Shown here: one piece after another, positions 41,608 to 47,500 of the stretch | Layout: the number at the start of each line of letters is the position of its first letter | Numbering within the stretch: the stretch's first letter is position 1 | Assembly: GCA_013361525.1 (NCBI GenBank) | Contig: JABFXY010000078.1 | Coordinates: forward strand, 1 to 47,500 | Source: Polyangiaceae bacterium | GTDB lineage: Bacteria > Myxococcota_A > Polyangia > Polyangiales > Polyangiaceae | DNA length: 47,500 nucleotides | Direction: 5' to 3' | Translations under genes and position numbers: made by a program | The notes under the pieces: generated by a model | What the model was told of the DNA's origin: nothing | Database searches by the model: none | What the model saw: only the letters and a program-made list of their open reading frames with translations

Positions 41608-42660
41608 TCAAGCGATCGGATCCCAAGGAGACACAGGCTCGATGCGCGAAGCCCCGACGCTCGGAGCCGGCGCGTGCGGAGCAGCCTCCGCCGTGCTCAG
41701 CGCCGCCGGACGCAAGAACAGCGCGACGCGGGCGGGCACGTCCGGACGCACCCAAACGCTGAGGATGGTGAAGTCCCCTGCGGTCGGGAAACCCTCCGGC
41801 GTGAACGCGGAGAGCCACCGCTCGAACGTCGAGAGCGAGCGCGGCCGCTCCGTCATCACCAGCCGAAGCAGCGACACGAGCTGGGGCGGCGGATCCGGGA
41901 TCTTCTCCAGGATGACGTCGAGCCGCAGCTCCGTGCCACCACGGATCGGCCGCAAGGTCAGCGACGCGCTGCCCGGCGGAAGTGTGAACCGCGCGCCGAG
42001 GAGGAACGCCGTCGAGCTCATGAGGGAGCCGTGTTGTTTGCCGATGCCGAGCTCATCCATGAGCAGCTTCAGATCACCGAGCGCAAGTGACGCCTCGATG
42101 TCGAAGCTCACCTGCTGCGTGCCTGCGCTCCGACCACAACGCACCATCGTGAACGACGGTCGAAGCGACGGAAGGGCGGACGTCACGGTGCGAACGAGCC
42201 GCTGCAGCGACGGCGCCAGCGCGTTCGGGTACCCCGACGACAGCTCGAATCCGACGACGGACTCCGCGAGGCCGTGTCGATCGAAGCTGCTGCCGAAGAG
42301 CCCTCCCTGCCGGCCCGGCCGGTAGTCGACGGCGGTCGCTGCCTCGACGCGCCCGTCGAGCCAACGCCGTGCCTCTCGGCCGAGATGCTCGTCGACGACG
42401 CGCCTCGCGGCCTGGACTGCGGTGTCGACGTGATCGCGGGGCGACGCGCCTCCGCCGCCCGGCCTCAGGAAGAGCGAGAGCGCTCCGGGCGCGCTCTCGG
42501 CGAACTGCGGGCGCACCGCCTCGGGGACCTCGCGCGGCGAGGTGACACTCGCTGCGACGACGTCGCCGATGATCGCGGTGGGATCCACCGTCTCGAGGTG
42601 TCGGGCCGCGGACCGAAGCATCCGGGACACGCGGCCGAGCGCAAGATCGTGGGCTCGCAT
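41608..42660 (-). CDS. Hypothetical cluster protein with Trp-Pro tail
   Basis: 350 residues, family not recognised. Helical N-terminal part (VSRMLRSAARHLETVDPTAI, VDTAVQAARRVVDEHLGREA), a middle with GRQGGLFGSSFDRHGL, then a beta-rich half (QVSFDIEASLALGDLKLLMD, LTLRPIRGGTELRLDVILEK). It closes with a Pro/Ala linker and the tail RIEPVSPWDPIA. No signal peptide. Ten bases from the downstream paralogue 3 gene and twelve from the upstream 654-aa gene. Confidence 0.65.
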   Translation of the reverse strand: MRAHDLALGRVSRMLRSAARHLETVDPTAIIGDVVAASVTSPREVPEAVRPQFAESAPGALSLFLRPGGGGASPRDHVDTAVQAARRVVDEHLGREARRWLDGRVEAATAVDYRPGRQGGLFGSSFDRHGLAESVVGFELSSGYPNALAPSLQRLVRTVTSALPSLRPSFTMVRCGRSAGTQQVSFDIEASLALGDLKLLMDELGIGKQHGSLMSSTAFLLGARFTLPPGSASLTLRPIRGGTELRLDVILEKIPDPPPQLVSLLRLVMTERPRSLSTFERWLSAFTPEGFPTAGDFTILSVWVRPDVPARVALFLRPAALSTAEAAPHAPAPSVGASRIEPVSPWDPIA

Positions 42661-42672
42661 GACGCCTCGCGA

Positions 42673-44637
42673 TCAGTTCGACAGGAGGCGTTGCAGTTGC
42701 TCCGGCGAGGGCGTCTGGCCCGCCGCCACGAGGTTGCGCAGCTGCGCGAGCGCCTGCTCGTTCACGCCGTTCGATCCTTGACCATTGAGGCCGTGGATCT
42801 GCGTCCCGCTGAACGCCGGCACGGTCGGAAGGACCGCCGCTTCGACCGGCTGCGACATCTTGTCGAGCGTCGAATCGGTGATGCCGTTGACGGTGAGCCA
42901 GTACCGCGCGTGGTTGCGCAGTGCTTCTGCGTCGGGACCGAGCTCGTAGAACACGTCGCTGCCCGAGCGCCGCCAAACAGCCGCGTGCTTCGCGACGATG
43001 TCGAGCACCATCTTGCCCGACTCCGCCATCGTCTTGTGTTTGAGGATGTTCGGGATGTGCTTGAGCTCTTGCTGGCACACGCGCTCGACCACCTGCCACT
43101 CGTTCGTCGCGCCGAAGGCCTGCTGAACCTGCGGCATCGCGAGGATCTGGAGCGCCGTCCTGATGTGCGTGTTGAGCCTGCGCGCGATCGTGTGCGCAGC
43201 TCCCCAGCCGTAGAGCGAGAGGTTCGCCGCGAGCTCGCGCCCTGCCTTGCGCACCTGCTCGCCGGTGATCAACCCCACGCGGCCGTTGCTCTCCGCGGAG
43301 CGCTCGAAGATCTGCGCGACGTCGCGCTCGCGCTCGTACTCCGCGACGCTCGACATGAAGCGCATGAGCAACGTGTCGAACTGCGCGTTCGGCTGCACCG
43401 ACTTCGCGACGTCGCCGCCACGCGTGCCGAACACACGGGAGAAGTAGCTCGCGCGTTTCGCCTCCGGGACACGCTGATCCACGCTGAAACGGTAGGTGTC
43501 GAGCGCCTGCCCCGCGTCGTCGAAGGAGATCGGGATGAGGCCGTCGTCGTAGAGGTCCGCGATGATGTCGACCGCCGTCAGGAGCTTGGCCTTGTCGAGC
43601 TCTTGAGCGGCGTAGAGCATGCCGACGGCCTGGATGTTCTCCGGGACGATCTCGGTGTCGATCGACGATTCCAGCGCGGGCAGCTCGAGGCTCTCGAATC
43701 CCGTCGCGCCGGACGCGTAGTCGAGCACTGCGCGATCGATTCGCGCGGTGAAGCTCGGATCTCCCATCGGCACGTTGGAGATGGTTCGCATCGTCTCTTC
43801 GCCGACGAAGGAGAAGAGCTGATACGAGATGCTCGACCCGCTACCGCCGCGTTGTGCGAGGTACTCGGCGATCTTCTGGTGGACCTGCAGTGACGTGAAC
43901 GCGCCCGGCGTCACGACGGTGAGCGGCTGACCACCCACACCGCGGGACACGAGGAGCTCGTCGAGGATGCGCCGCGCGAAGAGCGCGAACGAAGAGCTCG
44001 ACGGCGAAAACTGGCTCGAGCGGAGCAGCCCCCCGATCACGGCAGCAACGAGCACGCCGTTGGTCGCGTCCGACCCCCGCAGTTGAATCAGCTGCTGGAC
44101 CGTGTCGATGTACGTCTTCTGCAACGCCTCGGTGGTTGCGAGGTCGTTCGGGATGCCACGTTTCTCGAAGATGAATTTCGCTGCCACGGGAGCCTCCATC
44201 GGGGGATTCGGGTTGGGTGGGATGGGCGTCCCACCCGGTCCTGAGGGACCACCGGGCGGACCCGGAGTTGGTGGGTTGGGGTTCGTTCCTCCGCCGCTGG
44301 GCGAAGGTGAAATGTCGAAGCCGAGCAGCTCCGCGATCTCACGCAAGATCGCGAGCGGGCTCGGCGGATCGGTCGCGCGCAGGCGCTCGAAGAGCTCGTG
44401 AAGCTGATCGAGGTGTTTGCTCGGTCGCGAACGCGCGAGCGCACGGTCGAGCGTCATCTGCGCGGCGGACGCGAGCTCCTCGATGACGTGCCAGACGATC
44501 GCATCGATCCGCTCGTCGAGATCGGAGGACTCCCCGAGCCATCGAAACGGCCTCGTGATGTCTCGGAAGAGCGCGCGAAGCTTGCGCTTGGTCTCGGTGG
44601 GTAGACCTCGGAGGGCTTCTTCGAGTTCGTTAGCCAT
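42673..44637 (-). CDS. Hypothetical 654-aa cluster protein
   Basis: 654 residues from ATG 44637, overlapping the protease stop by eight bases. An N-terminal helical domain (ELEEALRGLPTETKRKLRAL) to about 112 is joined by a Gly/Pro/Asn linker (GGGTNPNPPTPGPPGGPSGP) to a large helical domain of about 500 residues (KLLTAVDIIADLYDDGLIPI, YLAQRGGSGSSISYQLFSFV, LNTHIRTALQILAMPQVQQA). The end is Gln/Asn-rich (HGLNGQGSNGVNEQALAQLR). The size and rod-like helical content would suit a structural or baseplate-type part, but I recognise no domain. No signal peptide. Confidence 0.65.
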   Translation of the reverse strand: MANELEEALRGLPTETKRKLRALFRDITRPFRWLGESSDLDERIDAIVWHVIEELASAAQMTLDRALARSRPSKHLDQLHELFERLRATDPPSPLAILREIAELLGFDISPSPSGGGTNPNPPTPGPPGGPSGPGGTPIPPNPNPPMEAPVAAKFIFEKRGIPNDLATTEALQKTYIDTVQQLIQLRGSDATNGVLVAAVIGGLLRSSQFSPSSSSFALFARRILDELLVSRGVGGQPLTVVTPGAFTSLQVHQKIAEYLAQRGGSGSSISYQLFSFVGEETMRTISNVPMGDPSFTARIDRAVLDYASGATGFESLELPALESSIDTEIVPENIQAVGMLYAAQELDKAKLLTAVDIIADLYDDGLIPISFDDAGQALDTYRFSVDQRVPEAKRASYFSRVFGTRGGDVAKSVQPNAQFDTLLMRFMSSVAEYERERDVAQIFERSAESNGRVGLITGEQVRKAGRELAANLSLYGWGAAHTIARRLNTHIRTALQILAMPQVQQAFGATNEWQVVERVCQQELKHIPNILKHKTMAESGKMVLDIVAKHAAVWRRSGSDVFYELGPDAEALRNHARYWLTVNGITDSTLDKMSQPVEAAVLPTVPAFSGTQIHGLNGQGSNGVNEQALAQLRNLVAAGQTPSPEQLQRLLSN

Positions 44638-46018
44638 GCGTGTGCGTCCTTCCGTGGGGCGAGGCGGAGAGATCTGCGTCGAGCGTGCGAAGGGCGGCGT
44701 CGGCGTCGAGCACGCCGTGACCGATGTCGTCGCGATGACCGTCGGCAGGGCGCGCCTGCGCGCTGCGCACGAGGATGTCGCGCACTTCGCGCGTACCGAG
44801 CTCGACGCCGCGGCGCCGCGCTCTCGCGCAGAGGAGCGCCGCCACACCCGCGACGAACGGCGCCGCGTGCGACGTTCCGGTGCTGAGCCGATAGCCGTGC
44901 CTGTCGAGCGACAGGATGCGTTCGCCGGGTGCAGCGAGGGTTACGTGCTTGCCGCGCGTGCTGAAGCTCGAGACCTCGAAACGCTCGTCGACGGCCGCGA
45001 CCGCGATGACCGGATCGATCGCCGCCGGAAAGAGCTTCTCCGCCTGCCCGCTGTTGCCCATCGCGGCCACGAGCACGACACCGCGAGCGACCGCGTAATC
45101 GACCACTTCACGATGCGGGGGCGGCGCACCTGCATCGATGTGCGCTTCGCTCGTGCCGAAGCTCATGTTGATGACCTTGGCGCCGAGGTCACACGCGACC
45201 TTGATCCCACAGTCGATGTCGGACAGGGCTCCGACGCCGATCGTGCGGCGGCTTCCCGACGGTCGCGCCGCCGCGAGCACACGAACCGGTAGACACAACG
45301 ATCGACCCGCCATGCCCGGTGACAGGCGGAAACCCTGCGCGGCGACGACACCCGCGACGTGCGAGCCGTGACCGACGTCGTCGCGCGGTGTGAAGTCCGC
45401 GCCGCGGCTGTCGCCGACGAGCTCCATGCCGCCGACCTTGCCGAGACCGAGATCGACCGTGTCATATCCGGCGAGGAGCTTTCGCCGAAGCTCGGGATGA
45501 CCGAGCGCGACACCCGTATCGACGACGGCGACGACGATTCGCTCGTCGCCCTGCTCGCGCGCGAGCGCCGGCGTCGCGCGGATGAGATCGTGCGCGTTCA
45601 TGGCGGCGTCCACGCGTGTATCCGTCGACGGATGCGATCGCGCCGGATCGTGGGTGGTCGCGAGCGATTCGATCCGCGCTTGCGCCACCGCAGCAAGGTC
45701 CCGCACGGCGGACAGCGCATCGCGCGCGCGCGCAACGTCGCCGAGCTCGACGCGGTAGGTCCTCGACATGCCGAGCGAGCGCTCGGTGTCGTCGTACCCG
45801 ATGTGCTGCGAGCCGATGTGCCCGAGCGATCGTCGCGCTGCGAACACGAGCGAGGTTCGAAAGCTCGCGCCCCAGCGCCGGAGCGTTCGGTCGACGTCGC
45901 CTCGATCGATGGCGTTGGACTGCCGACCCGCGCCGAGCAAACAGTCGGGACGCGCTGGAATTCGCGTCGTTGCGCTCTCTTCGCGCAAGGTGATCTGCAA
46001 CACGCCGGAGCGGATCAC
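44630..46018 (-). CDS. Subtilisin-like S8 serine protease
   Basis: 462 residues from GTG 46018, whose GTGA overlaps the previous stop; an ATG at 45769 would drop 83 residues. I keep the longer form because the stretch has normal coding bias and reads as a prodomain-like module (GDVDRTLRRWGASFRTSLVF, HIGSQHIGYDDTERSLGMSR). Catalytic triad complete: Asp167 (VAVVDTGVALG), His217 (DDVGHGSHVAGV), Ser383 (STGTSHAAPFVAG), with oxyanion Asn322 (AAMGNSG). No signal peptide, so it is either intracellular or delivered with the rest of the cluster. It may process a cluster component; shared operon membership is the only support. Confidence 0.88.
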   Translation of the reverse strand: MIRSGVLQITLREESATTRIPARPDCLLGAGRQSNAIDRGDVDRTLRRWGASFRTSLVFAARRSLGHIGSQHIGYDDTERSLGMSRTYRVELGDVARARDALSAVRDLAAVAQARIESLATTHDPARSHPSTDTRVDAAMNAHDLIRATPALAREQGDERIVVAVVDTGVALGHPELRRKLLAGYDTVDLGLGKVGGMELVGDSRGADFTPRDDVGHGSHVAGVVAAQGFRLSPGMAGRSLCLPVRVLAAARPSGSRRTIGVGALSDIDCGIKVACDLGAKVINMSFGTSEAHIDAGAPPPHREVVDYAVARGVVLVAAMGNSGQAEKLFPAAIDPVIAVAAVDERFEVSSFSTRGKHVTLAAPGERILSLDRHGYRLSTGTSHAAPFVAGVAALLCARARRRGVELGTREVRDILVRSAQARPADGHRDDIGHGVLDADAALRTLDADLSASPHGRTHTHG

Positions 46019-46986
46019 GTTCCACCCCCCGGCGCCCAGGGGTCGCCGTTCCACATGGCGGGTGTGGTCGCGTCGACCGATGCGGGCGCGAGCTCCAGCT
46101 CGATGCTGTGAACGTCGTCGTCGCCGAAGGAGAGCTCGAGCGTGCCGCTCGTCGCATCGTGGGGAAGCTCCACCTCGAGCTCGTCGTCGAGCGCCCGCGT
46201 GATCGAAACGGGCACGTCGTTGAACTTCGCGCCCGGCGCATCCTCTCCGAGCATCAAGTTGCGCCCGACCAGCCGGATCCGCTGCCTCGGCACGGGAGCC
46301 TGCGGCTCGAAGGCCGGTTGCGTCTCGATCGGCTTCTTCGGACCGAAGTCGATAGGTGGTCGCACGATCGGCGCGGGCCGCGGAGGCGGCGCCGGCTGCG
46401 CCGAAATCGGCGGCCGCGAGACGGGCGGAGGTGCCGGAGGTGCGGGAACCGGCGCGGGTCGCGGCACGACCCGCGGCGGAACGGCAGGCCCGGGCTGCAC
46501 CTGCACGCGATCGACCACCGGACGCGCGCGGTTCAACACATCCTTGAGCCGCGTCGAGTCGACATTCGCCCAGCGCGAAACGGTCGACGATCCAGCGACC
46601 GACTGGAGGCGGTTGAGCTGCGCCGCCGTGCGAACACCGACGCTCTCGAGACGCTTCACCTCGTCGGGCGACAAGCCGAGCTCGTCGATGCGCGGGCTCC
46701 GCGTCGCCGCGAGCGACACGGTGTTCTCTTCGATCATCGGTCGCGTGATCGTCGTGAAGCCGAGCTTCAACGTGCTCGCGCCCGACTCGTTGGAAGATGC
46801 CGGCCGAAATCGAACGTTGCCCTGCGGATCCAGCTCGGCGAACACGTGAAAGTCGAGCGAGATGTCTTTCAGCGCGTAGGTGAGCGGGCGGTTCACCGCT
46901 TTCAGCCGCAACGCGTCTTGCACGCGATCCAGCTGCGAGAGGATCGACTGGACGAAGTCCTCGACGTTGAAGAACCCGTCCGCCAT
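46015..46986 (-). CDS. Cluster protein with Trypco2-like, HhH-like and TIG-like regions
   Basis: 323 residues from ATG 46986, sharing a base with the previous stop (TGATG); a GTG at 46989 is possible. Residues 1-92 (SLDFHVFAELDPQGNVRFRP, SNESGASTLKLGFTTITRP) recall the trypsin-co-occurring 'Trypco2' domain described in bacterial conflict systems; this is from memory and tentative. Residues 98-145 form helix-hairpin-helix-like text (LGLSPDEVKRLESVGVRTAA, QLNRL). A 70-residue Pro-rich linker leads to a beta domain of IPT/TIG type (RIRLVGRNLMLGEDAPGAKF). The tail is NGDPWAPGGGT. It is the gene directly before the S8 protease, which fits a protease-partner role. Confidence 0.68.
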   Translation of the reverse strand: MADGFFNVEDFVQSILSQLDRVQDALRLKAVNRPLTYALKDISLDFHVFAELDPQGNVRFRPASSNESGASTLKLGFTTITRPMIEENTVSLAATRSPRIDELGLSPDEVKRLESVGVRTAAQLNRLQSVAGSSTVSRWANVDSTRLKDVLNRARPVVDRVQVQPGPAVPPRVVPRPAPVPAPPAPPPVSRPPISAQPAPPPRPAPIVRPPIDFGPKKPIETQPAFEPQAPVPRQRIRLVGRNLMLGEDAPGAKFNDVPVSITRALDDELEVELPHDATSGTLELSFGDDDVHSIELELAPASVDATTPAMWNGDPWAPGGGT

Positions 46987-47246
46987 CACGATTCCTCACC
47001 GTGGGTCGATGGTTCTTCGACGAGCTCGACGACGAGCTTGCCCTTGTGGACGGGTGGCAGCACCCCCGAGACCCAGCGCGTGTGCGGGACGCCGGCGCGA
47101 ATGACGAGGTCTCCTCGCTCGATGCTCGCGGTCGCCTCGAGCGGAACTTCGAGCTCCATCGACGTCACGACGACACCGGTCCCCGGCGCAGCATCGAGCG
47201 ACTCGATGAGCGCGAGCAGGGTCTCTGCGAGGACCGGTACAGCCAT
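46986..47246 (-). CDS. Small 86-aa cluster protein
   Basis: 86 residues from ATG 47246. N-terminal amphipathic helix (VLAETLLALIESLDAAPGTG) then beta strands (VVVTSMELEVPLEATASIER, GDLVIRAGVPHTRW) and an acidic end (VELVEEPSTHGEES). Four bases follow the upstream gene and its stop overlaps the next start. No family recognised; the strand pattern with a conserved-looking MELEVPLEA resembles small Trypco-type domains, which I mention only as a lead. Confidence 0.62.
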   Translation of the reverse strand: MAVPVLAETLLALIESLDAAPGTGVVVTSMELEVPLEATASIERGDLVIRAGVPHTRWVSGVLPPVHKGKLVVELVEEPSTHGEES

Positions 47247-47250
47247 CGGG

Positions 47251-47500
47251 TTACGACCTCGGTGCCCAGGGGTCGTCGGCCAAGCTCTGCGTGCGCGGCG
47301 CCGCCGGGGCGGCGGGTGCAGGCGCGGGAGCCGCGGGCTGCGCCGCCGGAGCCTGCGCGGGAACCGGCGTTGCCGGCGCACCCGGAGCACCCGGAGCTGC
47401 CGCGGGTGCTTGCGCGGTCGGAACCTTCGCGCGCGTGTTGATGAGCTGAATCGCCGCCGAATCCGCGAAGCGGTCCAACGGGAACGTCTCGCTCCTGAAG
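47251..47500 (-). CDS. Scaffold-family paralogue 4, C-terminal part only
   Basis: The frame enters from beyond the window and ends at 47251; about 82 residues are visible. It opens with FRSETFPLDRFADSAAIQL, matching the closing motif FRSETFPLDKM of paralogue 3 and FKSDYFPLERF of the other two, so it is a fourth member. A 50-residue Ala/Pro linker (APAAAPGAPGAPATPVPAQA) follows, then the tail SLADDPWAPRS. Its tail codons nearly match those of the HhH/TIG-like protein's DPWAP tail. The cluster therefore continues to the right of the window. Confidence 0.75.
   Translation of the reverse strand, partial: FRSETFPLDRFADSAAIQLINTRAKVPTAQAPAAAPGAPGAPATPVPAQAPAAQPAAPAPAPAAPAAPRTQSLADDPWAPRS

Noticed and set aside
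42274..43893. Long forward open frame of 539 codons
   Set aside because: Mirror of the 654-aa and 350-aa genes caused by GC-biased third positions; no domain, Arg/Val/Glu-rich.
30160..47500. Known contractile injection system or prophage
   Set aside because: No sheath, tube, baseplate, spike, terminase, capsid or AAA ATPase can be recognised in the visible part; only the enzyme kinds are suggestive.

Overview
The window is GC-rich DNA from a bacterium that looks like a myxobacterium of the Polyangia type (Myxococcota). The clues are the many lipoproteins with a Gly/Ser/Asp-rich linker straight after the lipobox cysteine, Sel1, NHL and CAP-domain surface proteins, frequent GTG/TTG starts, and strongly GC-biased third codon positions. 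No rRNA, CRISPR array, transposase or integrase is visible. This placement is inference from style, not from a marker gene.

Left part (1-30.1 kb) is a chromosomal mosaic. 1-6.5 kb: a truncated membrane protein, a Sel1-repeat lipoprotein, a His/Tyr-rich lipoprotein, an NHL-propeller lipoprotein, a stand-alone PLP aminotransferase and a LemA-TPM pair. 7.3-10.8 kb: a tightly coupled three-gene operon, an ATP-grasp/low-molecular-weight phosphatase fusion plus two alpha/beta-hydrolases resembling the exosortase-A-associated hydrolase pair; neither hydrolase has the usual nucleophile serine. 10.84-11.56 kb has no protein gene but carries several hairpins and what looks like a circularly permuted tRNA: a tRNA 3' half with encoded CCA lies five bases upstream of a matching 5' half. 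11.6-19.9 kb: slipin, nuclease-like lipoprotein, GST, small TPR and CAP lipoproteins, a Gly/His-rich secreted protein and two adjacent acyl-CoA dehydrogenases. 20-22.6 kb: a small lipoprotein overlapping a large gene that fuses a DUF692/MNIO iron-oxidase domain to a zinc alcohol dehydrogenase. 22.6-27.4 kb: a rearranged stretch with a DUF559 gene and three copies of the 3' end of an EamA/DMT transporter, only one of them intact. 27.5-30.1 kb: an unrecognised protein translationally coupled to a lipoprotein.

Right part (30.16-47.5 kb, running off the edge) is one leftward gene cluster of at least twelve tightly packed genes (overlaps, or gaps of about 1-20 bases). In transcription order: a truncated scaffold paralogue, a small 86-aa protein, a protein with HhH-like and TIG-like regions, a subtilisin-like S8 protease, two unrecognised proteins of 654 and 350 aa, scaffold paralogue, 287-aa protein, two more scaffold paralogues, a 1345-aa protein with two alpha/beta-hydrolase domains, and an 837-aa protein with two M15 peptidase domains. 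Four members are paralogues of one family I do not recognise; several end in a Trp-Pro tail (DPWAP-like); none shows a signal peptide although the enzymes are of kinds that usually act outside the cell. I read it as an undescribed multi-protein assembly, perhaps a particle or injection-type device with lytic enzymes. That is inference.

The best candidates for something new are this cluster, the permuted tRNA-like gene and the MNIO-alcohol dehydrogenase fusion.
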